Positions 35,208-44,077 of a stretch of DNA of 64,000 nt are shown one piece after another. A model generated the notes under the pieces. That model had not been told where the DNA came from, did not search any database, and was given only the letters and a program-made list of their open reading frames with translations. A program made the translations under genes and the position numbers. The stretch comes from Bacteroides sp. 51 (GTDB lineage Bacteria; Bacteroidota; Bacteroidia; Bacteroidales; Bacteroidaceae), in the NCBI RefSeq assembly GCF_010500965.1, contig NZ_QVMI01000004.1:186001-250000 (forward strand), given 5' to 3'. Position 1 is the first letter of the stretch. Each line of letters opens with the position of its first letter.

Positions 35208-36056
35208 TTGAAGTATTTAGAATTTAACTTCCGGACACAACCTTGTACGGAAACCGTTAATGATGTTTTATCAGCGGTGCTGGCCGATGTCGGCTTTGAT
35301 AGCTTTGTGGAAAACAATAGCGGGATTACAGCGTATATCCCGGCGGCATTATTCGATGAAGAGACATTGAAGAACGCCATAGCTTACTTCCCGATAGAGA
35401 ATACAGTCATAGATTATACCTACGAGGAGGCTGAAGACAAGGACTGGAACGAGGAATGGGAAAAGAATTTCTTCCAGCCGATTATTATCGACGACCGTTG
35501 TGTTATCCATAGTACTTTCCATAATAATATACCGCAGATGGAGTATGATATTCTGATCAATCCGCAAATGGCATTCGGAACAGGACATCACGAAACAACG
35601 AGTCTGATTATTGGTGAATTGCTAAACAGCAACCTGACAGATAAATCGGTACTGGATATGGGGTGTGGTACTTCCATCCTTGCCATTTTGGCACGTTTGC
35701 GCGGAGCAAAGCCAATTACTGCTATTGATATTGATACCTGGTGCGTGGAAAATTCCAAAGAGAATATTGCACTGAACAAGGTGTCGGATATCACGGTAGA
35801 GTTGGGAGATGCGGCGATAATCAGCGACCGGGGTCCTTTTGATGTTGTGATTGCAAACATTAACCGGAATATTCTACTGAATGATATGAAGTATTATGTA
35901 GCGCGTATGAATCCGGGAGCTGAACTTTACATGAGCGGGTTTTATGTAGAGGATATTCCGATGATTAAGGAAGAAGCGGAAAGACTAGGATTGACTTTTA
36001 GTCATTATAAGGAGAAGAATAATTGGGCAGTTGTTAAATTGAGAATGGAGAATTGA
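35208..36056 (+). CDS. prmA: Ribosomal protein L11 methyltransferase
   Basis: A 282-residue SAM-dependent enzyme that trimethylates ribosomal protein L11. The TTG at 35208 is chosen because MKYLEFNF is the usual PrmA start and the frame upstream is only repeat arm; no ATG fits. Motifs: IDDRCVIHSTFHNNIPQ, NPQMAFGTGHHETTSLII (the PrmA signature) and VLDMGCGTSILAILA (SAM binding), then VVIANINRNILL. The C-terminus VVKLRMEN and the TGA stop are encoded by the left arm of element E. Confidence 0.94.
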   Translation: MKYLEFNFRTQPCTETVNDVLSAVLADVGFDSFVENNSGITAYIPAALFDEETLKNAIAYFPIENTVIDYTYEEAEDKDWNEEWEKNFFQPIIIDDRCVIHSTFHNNIPQMEYDILINPQMAFGTGHHETTSLIIGELLNSNLTDKSVLDMGCGTSILAILARLRGAKPITAIDIDTWCVENSKENIALNKVSDITVELGDAAIISDRGPFDVVIANINRNILLNDMKYYVARMNPGAELYMSGFYVEDIPMIKEEAERLGLTFSHYKEKNNWAVVKLRMEN

Positions 36057-36135
36057 GAATGGAGAATTGCTGTGCAGCGTCAACAGGTGGTGTTTGCAAC
36101 TTAATTCTCCATTCTCAATTCTCAATTCTCAATTT
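36040..36135. repeat. Heptamer inverted-repeat element E (TTGAGAA type) between convergent genes
   Basis: Left-arm units TTGAGAATGGAGAA (36040-36068), a core starting GCTGTGCAGC, then right-arm TTCTCAA units (36102-36135). The two arms contain the stops of both convergent genes, prmA and the GH25 gene. Confidence 0.92.
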
Positions 36136-37059
36136 AAGAAGCTCTTCCAGTGCACCATTATACACATTGAGGTCTACATCCGATTTAATGCCCGGCACTT
36201 GCCCGATATCTGAATGTTGCCAAAAGTCCCATTTGCCTTCATATCGTACCGAATCGACGTAATAATGGGCTATCCAATAAGGGTAGGAATTGAATACGGA
36301 ATCATTTAAGTATTTCATCTTAAACTTATAGGAGGCATAGATAATGGGCTTTACGCCATAGTGCATCTCAATTCGTTGCAGCCAGACCTTCAATGCGGCT
36401 TGTAACTCTTCGGTTTCCTTCCGGCCTTTTACTTCAATATCTAATACAGGGGGAAGATCGCCCGCCTTAAGATTGACTGTACGGATAAAGAAGTCGGCTT
36501 GCTTCATTGGGTCGGTATTCGGATTGTAGAAGTGGTAGGCGCCACGAATGAATCCATGTTCATAGGCTTTATCAAAGTTACGGGTAAAGGTAGAGTCCAG
36601 ATGATCGCCTCCCTCCGTAGCTTTCATAAAGATAAAATGTATGGGAAACTTCGTCAGCCTGCTTTGGGTGAGTTGATGCCAATCAATCGCGCCCTGGTAA
36701 TGGGAAATATCTAAGCCGTGGACTTTATATCCATAGGGCAGACAGACGCCATATCCTTCCTGACCATAGCAAGGCTGCCAACGATAGGCGTAGGGACGAA
36801 TGAAGAAAAAGTAGAATGCAGTAGTAAAAACAACAATAATCCCCATAGCAACGACAACAACCTGCCATCGACGAATCTGGTGAGTCCGGCGAGGCGCCGA
36901 AGCCAGATTTGACTTGCGTCGATCTCCGATTCCATGTGATGTGGCAACGCTCTGCCGCGAGGCTCCATGCGGTTTCGATGACTTTGCCCGTTCCTTCGTT
37001 TTCTTTGGAGCAGGTTTAGTATTTGTTTTCGTACGCGGTTTCGTTGTTTTGAACGGCAC
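36115..37059 (-). CDS. Membrane-anchored GH25 lysozyme (muramidase)
   Basis: A 314-residue protein: a long basic N-terminal tail (about 66 residues, many Lys and Arg), one TM helix (VVVVAMGIIVVFTTAFYFFF, about 67-87), then a GH25 domain. GLDISHYQGAIDW gives D117, and LPPVLDIEVKG gives the catalytic D207 and E209. GAYHFYNPNTDP is typical. It hydrolyses the MurNAc-GlcNAc bond of peptidoglycan and is likely anchored in the inner membrane facing the periplasm. Residues 27-58 coincide with a dispersed repeat (36887-36980). The C-terminal LLKLRIEN is supplied by element E. Confidence 0.9.
   Translation of the reverse strand: MPFKTTKPRTKTNTKPAPKKTKERAKSSKPHGASRQSVATSHGIGDRRKSNLASAPRRTHQIRRWQVVVVAMGIIVVFTTAFYFFFIRPYAYRWQPCYGQEGYGVCLPYGYKVHGLDISHYQGAIDWHQLTQSRLTKFPIHFIFMKATEGGDHLDSTFTRNFDKAYEHGFIRGAYHFYNPNTDPMKQADFFIRTVNLKAGDLPPVLDIEVKGRKETEELQAALKVWLQRIEMHYGVKPIIYASYKFKMKYLNDSVFNSYPYWIAHYYVDSVRYEGKWDFWQHSDIGQVPGIKSDVDLNVYNGALEELLKLRIEN
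36887..36980. repeat. GGCGAGGCGCC/CCATGTG-type dispersed repeat within the GH25 gene
   Basis: CCGGCGAGGCGCCGAAGCC, later TTCCATGTGATGTGGCAACG and GCGAGGCTCCATGCGG, resemble intergenic copies at about 29418-29475, 31134-31180 and 51113-51150. This copy lies in the coding region for the basic linker. Boundaries are approximate. Confidence 0.5.
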
Positions 37060-37067
37060 TTAGGTTT

Positions 37068-37220
37068 AGAGTTGAAAGTTGAATATTGAAAGTTGAAAGT
37101 GATAGGGCTGCAAAGCTAGAGTGTGAAACCAGAAGCTACAGGTTATAAGCTGAAAATCGAAAGCAGCCGCATCTAACTTGTGCAACCTAACTTTCAATTT
37201 TCAACTTTCAACTTTCAACT
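37068..37220. repeat. Heptamer inverted-repeat element F (GTTGAAA type)
   Basis: Left-arm GTTGAAA units (37071-37100) are followed by a 90-bp unique core containing TTGTGCAACC, then right-arm TTTCAAC units (37190-37220). The stop of the PPi-phosphofructokinase gene abuts the right arm, and the GH25 start lies just beyond the left arm. Confidence 0.88.
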
Positions 37221-38862
37221 ATTCCTGTTCCAGCTGTAACGTTTTAGTTGGTTGGTCGCACACTTCAGTAGGGCCAAAGTATTGGATTGGACCTGGGTAT
37301 ACATAGTCTGTTTGGATAGCCCATGCTTCGCGTTGTGCGGCGAATGCTTTGAAAGGCGCACCATCCAGTTTCACCAAAGCCTTTTGAATTACCGGTTTCA
37401 TTTCACCGTGGCGACGTTCCATGTTCATCATCATTGTGATGGGCACACCACCTGCGATCCATTCTTCGGCAGGAGCGGTTGTGTTACGCACAGACGACAT
37501 GTATCCGGTTTTACCGTTGGCAATCAACATAGAAGCGGTGTAGCCCAGCGAGTAACAATAGTCGGCATCGTAGTTAGATGGAGCAGCGCAACGTCCTTCG
37601 TAACCGAAGAAGTGGTGTTGAGCAGCGAATTTGCCTACGAATTTACCGGCGGTTTTCCACTCGTCGAGTTTCTTGGCAACCATTTCGGACAACAGTTTTT
37701 CTGTTTCGATCAGGGATACCTGAACGTTTCCGTGTGGGTCGCGGTCGAGGGTAAGCTGACGTGCTACGCCTTCGGGAAGGCTTGCATACACTTCAGAGTT
37801 TACCTTAGACAGTTTAGAGATGATATATTCGCGTTGGTGAGATTTCTTAATGTGCGAGAATTCTTCTGCATTCGTTGCCAGGAAGTCGTTAAGTTCGGCG
37901 ATCAACCGCTTCATGGCTGGAATGAATTCTACCAATCCTTCGGGGATCAATACGGTACCGAAGTTGTTGCCTTCGGCAGCACGGTTGGCCACGGCCTGAG
38001 CAATGTATGTTACTACATCGTCTAAAGACATATCGTTGGCTTCTACTTCTTCGGATACGATACAAACGTTGGGTTGTACCTGCAATGCACATTCCAGGGC
38101 GATGTGTGAAGCGGAGCGTCCCATCAGTTTGATGAAGTGCCAGTATTTACGAGCCGAGTTACAGTCGCGTTGGATGTTACCGATTACCTCAGAGTATACT
38201 TTACAAGCGGTATCGAAGCCGAATGATGTTTCGATCATTTCGTTCTTCAAGTCGCCGTCGATGGTTTTAGGGCAACCGATTACTTGTACGCCATTGTTTT
38301 GTGCAGCATAGTATTCGGCCAACACACAGGCGTTTGTATTTGAATCGTCGCCACCGATGATAACCAATGCTTTGATGCCCAGTTCTTTCAGGATTTCGTA
38401 TCCTTTATCGAATTGTTCTTTGGTTTCAAGTTTTGTACGTCCCGACCCGATGATGTCGAAACCACCGGTGTTGCGGTATTCGTCGATAATATCGCTGGTT
38501 AGTTCCATGTAGTTATGATCTACCAGTCCACCGGGACCAAGGATGAAACCATACAGTTTACTATCCTGATTCAGTGTTTTAATACCATCGAAAATACCAG
38601 AGATTACGTTGTGCCCACCCGGAGCCTGTCCGCCTGAAAGGATTACGCCTACGTTGATAGCCGGGAAGTTGATGGCTTCGGTTGATTCGACAAACTGGAT
38701 AAGAGGCATTCCGTAAGTATTTGGGAATAACTTTCCAATGGCTTCCTGATCGGCAACAGATTGGGTAGCTTTACCTTCGCTTACTTTAACAGAGCCTCTC
38801 AGCGCTTTCGGAAGTTTAGGCTGATAGGCAGCCCTTGCAATTTGCAATGCACTTTTCGTCAT
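37219..38862 (-). CDS. pfp: Pyrophosphate-dependent 6-phosphofructokinase
   Basis: A 547-residue PPi-PFK (long, plant-like clade). It phosphorylates fructose-6-P with pyrophosphate, reversibly, in glycolysis and in the sedoheptulose bypass. Motifs: [47 protein letters not shown] (the GGDD that selects PPi over ATP), [19 protein letters not shown] and the substrate-binding [16 protein letters not shown]. The stop codon lies at the edge of repeat element F. The about 420 bp upstream hold the phased CCCGGG array. Confidence 0.96.
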   Translation of the reverse strand: MTKSALQIARAAYQPKLPKALRGSVKVSEGKATQSVADQEAIGKLFPNTYGMPLIQFVESTEAINFPAINVGVILSGGQAPGGHNVISGIFDGIKTLNQDSKLYGFILGPGGLVDHNYMELTSDIIDEYRNTGGFDIIGSGRTKLETKEQFDKGYEILKELGIKALVIIGGDDSNTNACVLAEYYAAQNNGVQVIGCPKTIDGDLKNEMIETSFGFDTACKVYSEVIGNIQRDCNSARKYWHFIKLMGRSASHIALECALQVQPNVCIVSEEVEANDMSLDDVVTYIAQAVANRAAEGNNFGTVLIPEGLVEFIPAMKRLIAELNDFLATNAEEFSHIKKSHQREYIISKLSKVNSEVYASLPEGVARQLTLDRDPHGNVQVSLIETEKLLSEMVAKKLDEWKTAGKFVGKFAAQHHFFGYEGRCAAPSNYDADYCYSLGYTASMLIANGKTGYMSSVRNTTAPAEEWIAGGVPITMMMNMERRHGEMKPVIQKALVKLDGAPFKAFAAQREAWAIQTDYVYPGPIQYFGPTEVCDQPTKTLQLEQE

Positions 38863-39282
38863 TTTTCTTATTATTTAAAGGTGTTAGTTAGTTTCTCACT
38901 TAAAAGCGTCGCAAATTTCGTGTTTTTTCTTGAAAAAAGCAAGGAGTACCCATTGATCTTATAAAAACATACCGTTTGGTTTTCTTCAAGCGCATGGTTC
39001 TTTTTTCCTTCCGAGGGTTGGTTCTTTTGCTGCGAAAGTAGCTTTGTTTTTCTGACACCCGGGTGTCAAGGCTGTTCACACCCGGGTGTCAGAGATATTA
39101 AGACCCGGGTGTGAAGCAACCTGACACCCGGGTGTGAAAGGGCCTGACACCCGGGTGTCGGAAAATGCATAAAGCTTTTATCTGAAAACTTTGCTTGAAG
39201 TTTAGCAAATATCTTCCATATGTTTACAGAAAAGTTCCACGGTTTCTCCCGGCCTTGGTGCCGGCATCTTGCCGGTTGCCGG
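38863..39282. repeat. Intergenic region with a 23-bp-phased palindrome array (ACACCCGGGTGT type, 39055-39160)
   Basis: No gene is seen. Five palindromes with CCCGGG centres at 39060.5, 39083.5, 39106.5, 39129.5 and 39152.5 are exactly 23 bp apart; units one, two, four and five carry ACACCCGGGTGT and unit three AGACCCGGGTGT. The remainder is AT-rich leader of pfp and the 3' flank of the efflux operon. Confidence 0.9.
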
Positions 39283-40665
39283 TTACCAGCCGCCGCCCAG
39301 TGCTTTATAAAGTTGCACTACGGTGATCAGTTCGTCGCGAATGGCATTGCTCAAGGCTATCTGCGCATCGAAAGAGCCACGCTGTGCATCAAGCACATCC
39401 AGATAATTGGTCACCCCATTGATGTATTGCAGTTGTGCCATATCTACGTGACTTTTTGCCGAGCGTTCCAACCGGCCTTGCAACTCGCACATCTCGCGTA
39501 CCTTATTATAACTGACGATTGAATTCTGCACTTCGCGGAAGGCATTCAATACCGCCTTTTCGTAACCATAATAAGATTGTTCGTAAACAGCCTTCTGCGC
39601 CTTCCACTGGGCACGATTCTTCCCGGCGGAAAATACAGGTGCCAGCAAAGCCCCTTCAATAAAGGCGTAAGGAGATTTCAGGAAGCTGGACAACTCGGAA
39701 CTTTCCAGTCCGTACTGCCCGGTTAATGACAGTTTTGGAAACATGTTGGTGTACGATACGCCCACCATGGCATTAGCGGCAATCAGTCCTTGCTCTGCCT
39801 GGCGGATATCGGGACGGCGTTCCAATAAATCAGAAGATAATCCCACCGGCAACATCGTTGCATAGTTGAATTCCTGCAACAGATGGCTTCTTTCTACCTG
39901 ATTGGGAAATTCTCCCGCCAGGAAAGCAATATCATTTTCCTTCAATGCAATTTTCCGTTCCAGGTCGGGAACCAAAGTCGCCGTACGGGCCACTTCGAGC
40001 TGCGCCTGTTGATAGGCCGTTTCATTGGTTAATCCGCCATGAAAGCGCAGGCGGGCAATCCGGACGCCTTCTTCACGGGCTTTCAGGGTTTGTCTGACGA
40101 TGGACAACTCATTGTCCAGCGCCACCAGTTCGTAATACGCCTGAGCTACCTCGGCAATAATCGTCATTCGCAAAGCCCGCTGCGCCTCTACCGATTGCAG
40201 GTATTCGGCTACGGCAGCATCCTTGCCCCAACGAAGCTTGCCCCAAAGGTCCAACTCCCACGACAGTACGAGTTTACCTTCAAAAGTGTTGGTTTGTACT
40301 GAATTATCTCCCCCGTCATTCTCAAACTCACGGTTGCCGGAGATATCGGCACCCGCCTGAGGGAGCAATCCCGCTACGCTTATTCGCTTCTGAGCCGCCA
40401 TTTCCTTTACCCGGGCAGCGGCTATTTTCAGGTCTTTGTTGTGTTCCAGGGTTCTCTCGATGAGGTTCCGCAGGGGACCATCGGTGTACATTTCCCACCA
40501 TTTCAGGTCGGCAATGCTTAAATAGCTTTGTTTGGTCCAAATGCTATCCGGCAGCTCCATAGCGGGGCGTGTATAGCTATGCCCGATTTTGCACGAAGTA
40601 AATGCCGTGCCCAGAAACAGGGCACAACAAAGGAAGGCTGATATATAGGTAATCTTTTGTTTCAT
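39283..40665 (-). CDS. TolC-family outer-membrane efflux lipoprotein (OprM/NodT type)
   Basis: A 460-residue protein with an SPII lipobox (leader ends TAFTSC, C25), then YTRPAMELPDSIW and two OEP repeats (ERTLEHNKDLKIAAARVKEM; LLERRPDIRQAEQGLIAANA). It forms the outer-membrane channel of the tripartite pump encoded by the two upstream genes. It is the last gene of the adaptor, pump, channel operon, separated from the pump gene by a BIME-like inverted repeat. Confidence 0.93.
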   Translation of the reverse strand: MKQKITYISAFLCCALFLGTAFTSCKIGHSYTRPAMELPDSIWTKQSYLSIADLKWWEMYTDGPLRNLIERTLEHNKDLKIAAARVKEMAAQKRISVAGLLPQAGADISGNREFENDGGDNSVQTNTFEGKLVLSWELDLWGKLRWGKDAAVAEYLQSVEAQRALRMTIIAEVAQAYYELVALDNELSIVRQTLKAREEGVRIARLRFHGGLTNETAYQQAQLEVARTATLVPDLERKIALKENDIAFLAGEFPNQVERSHLLQEFNYATMLPVGLSSDLLERRPDIRQAEQGLIAANAMVGVSYTNMFPKLSLTGQYGLESSELSSFLKSPYAFIEGALLAPVFSAGKNRAQWKAQKAVYEQSYYGYEKAVLNAFREVQNSIVSYNKVREMCELQGRLERSAKSHVDMAQLQYINGVTNYLDVLDAQRGSFDAQIALSNAIRDELITVVQLYKALGGGW

Positions 40666-40677
40666 AATTGTAATTTA

Positions 40678-40785
40678 TAGCCTCACCCCGGCCCTCTCCA
40701 AAGGAGAGGGGGATGGCTGCGCTATTCGCGCGTTAACTGTACCCCCTTTCCCCCTCTCCTTTGGAGAGGGCCGGGGTGAGGCTGT
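40678..40785. repeat. Long inverted repeat, GGAGAGGGCCGGGGTGAGGC type, inside the efflux operon
   Basis: Arms of more than 30 bp (starting GCCTCACCCCGGCCCTCTCC) are perfectly complementary around a core with GGCTGCGCTATTCGCGCG. The related copy at 53974-54064 has AACCC in place of GGCCC. Confidence 0.92.
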
Positions 40786-40789
40786 ATTT

Positions 40790-43700
40790 CTATTTCGTTT
40801 TCAATTTCCTGAAACCCAATTTCATCGGTTTATATTTATAAATAGCGTTACGGCACGTTGTGGCTGCATTATATACCAGAACAAAGAAGAACGGAACCAA
40901 CACGATACCAAACACAACGGCAAATATCATCCCGAAGAATATCCCCGTACCGATAGCCTGACGGCTGGCCGAGCCCGGTCCGCTGGCAATAACCATCGGC
41001 AACATACCCAGAATGAACGCCAGCGAGGTCATCAGGATCGGACGGAAACGAAGCTGTGCCGCATGAACGGCCGATTTCACCAAGTCTACTCCCCTATCCG
41101 CCTGCTCTTTGGCAAACTCTACGATCAGGATTGCATTCTTGGCCGCCATACCCATCAGCATCACCAATCCGATCTGGAAATACACATCGTTCTCCAATCC
41201 GCACGCCCACACACCCAGATACGCACCCAGCGCCGCTACTGGCAAGGACAACAAGATGGATATAGGCACCATCCAGCTTTCATATTGTGCCGCCAGGAAG
41301 AGGAACACGAACAAGAACACAAGTGCCAAGACCATGCCCGTTTGTCCCCCGGCCTGCTTTTCCTGATAGGATAAACCGCTCCATTCTACGACAATGTTTT
41401 CGGGCAGATGTTCACGTACCAGGTCTTCCATGATCTGCATCGCCTGTCCCGAGCTGTACCCTTGGGCAGCCCCGCCACGAATCACGGATGCTGTAAACAT
41501 ATTAAATCGCTTAATGCTACCGGGGCCGGTGGTATAAGATGAACTTCCCAAAGAAGTCAGCGGTATCATCGAACCGTTTGCCGCCTTCACATAGAAGAGG
41601 TTGATATTCTCTTTGTGTTCACGATAGGGAGCCTCAGCCTGGATATACACCTTATATACACGGTTAAACATATTAAAGTCATTTACGTATACCGAACCGG
41701 TGTAGGCTTTCATGGTAGAGAATATATCCGCCATCGGCACGCCCAACATCTTGGCACGGTCACGATCCACGTCAAAATAAAGTTGTGGAATCTCCGCCTG
41801 AAGCGAAGAAGATAAACCAGCAAGTTCCTTGCGCTGCGAAGCATAATACATCAAGGTGTCTACAGCCTCAACCAGATTGTCAAAGGTAGCATCGCCACGG
41901 GCTTCCAGCTGCATTTCAAATCCACCGGAAGAACCGAGTCCGGGAATAACAGGGGGCGTAGTTATATAAACCTTCGATTCCGGATATTGGCTTAACTCCT
42001 TCCGGATATCATCCATAATCTCGTCAATAGAAGAACTTTCACGTTCGTTCCACGGCTTTAAGATTACGGTAAGCTCGGAGCGCGCCTGATTACTTCCGAT
42101 ACGGGGGCTGCTGCCGATTACATTCAACACATAATCTATATCAGGATTCTGCTCCAGATAAGCCATGGCGCGCTCCGTTACCACACGGGTCCGTTCCAGG
42201 GTTGCACCCTCGGGCAGTTCCAACTCTACGGTAAAGTAACCCTGGTCTTCGGCCGGAAGGAAGCTCGTCGGAATAATCTTATTCACAATAAAGATGATAA
42301 CCAACATCAGCCCAAACGTAGATAATACCCGCTTAGGGTGCTTGACTACCCTATTAACCTGCTTTACATATTTGTTATTGCCCAGATTCAGCCAATAATT
42401 AATTCTACGGAAAACGATATTCTTTTTACCTGTACTACGTTTCAGAATCAACGAACACATCACCGGACTAAGGGTTAACGCTACAACTGTAGAAATCAAC
42501 ACAGATACCACAATCGTTATCGTAAACTGACGATACAACTGTCCGGTGATTCCGGGAAGGAAACTTACCGGAACAAACACCGCTGCCAACACCAACGAAG
42601 TAGCAATCAGCGCACTGGAAAGACCTTTCATTGCTTTTTTCGTGGCTTCATAAGCACCCAGTTTCTCTTCTTCCATGATGCGCTCCACATTCTCGACCAC
42701 CACAATGGCGTCATCCACTACAATACCGATAGCCAACACCAGACCTAAAAGCGTAAGCAAGTTCAGCGAGAAACCGAAAATAAGCATAAAGCCGAAAGTA
42801 CCAATCAAAGAAATAGGCACGGCGATGACCGGAATCAGCGTGGCACGCCAGCTTTGCAAAGACAGAAACACCACGACAATAACCAGAAACAAAGCCTCGA
42901 ACAAGGTTTTATACACCTCGTGGATAGACTCCGAAATATAGGTAGTCATATCGAAAGGTATCTCATAGTTCAACCCCTCGGGGAAATCCTTACTGATAGA
43001 CTGCATGGCGTCTTTCACATTCGTGGCAACCTCAAGCGCATTCGCTCCCGGAAGCAGAAATATTCGTAGAATAGCAGCGTTTCCACCATCCATTCCACTC
43101 TCCGTATTGTAAGAAGAAGCCTCCAACGATATACGGGCTACATCGCGCAAACGGATAACCGAGCCGTTTTCATTGGCACGAACCACGATTTCCTCAAACT
43201 CACTCACGGTCGATAAACGCCCCTGGGTAGTAATAGGAATCGTAATATCCAACTCCTGAACGGGCTGTTTACCCAACTCACCGGCTGCCGATTCACGGTT
43301 CTGATCCTTCAAGGCATTCTGCAAATCCTGAACTGTTAGTCCAAAGCTGGCCAGTTTATCGGGCTGCGCCCAAATCTGCATGGCGTAATAACGGCTTCCC
43401 ACATTCGACACACGACCTACGCCGGGGATACGGCGGATAACGTCGAGTATATTGATCGTAGCAAAGTTGCTCAGGTAGATTTCATCAAACTTCGGGTCGT
43501 TGGAAGTCAAAGCAATGGTGAGCAACTGCCCCGGTGCTTGCTTTTCAACGGTAAGCCCGTTCTGTACCACCTCCGCCGGCAGACTAGACTCGGCCAACTT
43601 GATACGGTTCTGGATTTCAACTGCGGCTAAATCCACATCCGTAGAAATATCAAAGGTTACCGTAGCCGAGAAACCTCCCGAATTAGAACTGGTGGACTCC

Positions 43701-43936
43701 ATATATATCATGCCCGGAGTACCATTAATTTGTTGCTCAATAGGAGTTGCCACCGCCTGCGACACCGTCAACGCACTGGCACCGGGATAAGAGGCACCAA
43801 TCTTTACCACAGGAGGCGTTATTTGGGGGTACTGATCCACAGGGAGCATCTGTAAGCCGATGATCCCCACCAGTACGATCAGTACGGATATTACGATCGA
43901 AAAGACAGGTCTGTCTATGAAAAAGTTTACATTCAT
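40790..43936 (-). CDS. RND multidrug efflux pump, HAE1/AcrB-type inner-membrane transporter
   Basis: A 1048-residue proton-driven pump with 12 TM helices and two large periplasmic loops expected. The N-terminus FIDRPVFSIVISVLIVLVG is typical of the family. The proton-relay aspartates of TM4 are present in GIVVDDAIVVVENVERIMEE. GSSPRIGSNQARSELTV and the C-terminal GMAAKNAILIVEFAKEQAD also match AcrB. The substrate range is unknown, but the HAE1 subgroup mostly exports hydrophobic drugs and bile salts. It lies between the adaptor and channel genes. Confidence 0.95.
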   Translation of the reverse strand: MNVNFFIDRPVFSIVISVLIVLVGIIGLQMLPVDQYPQITPPVVKIGASYPGASALTVSQAVATPIEQQINGTPGMIYMESTSSNSGGFSATVTFDISTDVDLAAVEIQNRIKLAESSLPAEVVQNGLTVEKQAPGQLLTIALTSNDPKFDEIYLSNFATINILDVIRRIPGVGRVSNVGSRYYAMQIWAQPDKLASFGLTVQDLQNALKDQNRESAAGELGKQPVQELDITIPITTQGRLSTVSEFEEIVVRANENGSVIRLRDVARISLEASSYNTESGMDGGNAAILRIFLLPGANALEVATNVKDAMQSISKDFPEGLNYEIPFDMTTYISESIHEVYKTLFEALFLVIVVVFLSLQSWRATLIPVIAVPISLIGTFGFMLIFGFSLNLLTLLGLVLAIGIVVDDAIVVVENVERIMEEEKLGAYEATKKAMKGLSSALIATSLVLAAVFVPVSFLPGITGQLYRQFTITIVVSVLISTVVALTLSPVMCSLILKRSTGKKNIVFRRINYWLNLGNNKYVKQVNRVVKHPKRVLSTFGLMLVIIFIVNKIIPTSFLPAEDQGYFTVELELPEGATLERTRVVTERAMAYLEQNPDIDYVLNVIGSSPRIGSNQARSELTVILKPWNERESSSIDEIMDDIRKELSQYPESKVYITTPPVIPGLGSSGGFEMQLEARGDATFDNLVEAVDTLMYYASQRKELAGLSSSLQAEIPQLYFDVDRDRAKMLGVPMADIFSTMKAYTGSVYVNDFNMFNRVYKVYIQAEAPYREHKENINLFYVKAANGSMIPLTSLGSSSYTTGPGSIKRFNMFTASVIRGGAAQGYSSGQAMQIMEDLVREHLPENIVVEWSGLSYQEKQAGGQTGMVLALVFLFVFLFLAAQYESWMVPISILLSLPVAALGAYLGVWACGLENDVYFQIGLVMLMGMAAKNAILIVEFAKEQADRGVDLVKSAVHAAQLRFRPILMTSLAFILGMLPMVIASGPGSASRQAIGTGIFFGMIFAVVFGIVLVPFFFVLVYNAATTCRNAIYKYKPMKLGFRKLKTK

Positions 43937-44077
43937 TTGAGTTATGAGTTTTGAGTTAAGAGTTATGAGTTATGAGTAGTGAGTAATGGGTTATGGGTTA
44001 TGGGTTATGAGCAATAGGTTTTGGGTAGTAAGTTTTGAATCGCAACTCAAAACTCAAAACTCATAACTCAAAACTAC
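43937..44077. repeat. Heptamer inverted-repeat element G (GAGTTAT type) inside the efflux operon
   Basis: Left-arm 7-mers GAGTTAT/GAGTTTT/GGGTTAT (43937-44013) and right-arm inverted AACTCAT/AACTCAA units (44040-44075) surround a core with TTGAATCGCAAC. It separates the RND pump start from the adaptor stop, and the adaptor TAG abuts the right arm. Confidence 0.85.
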
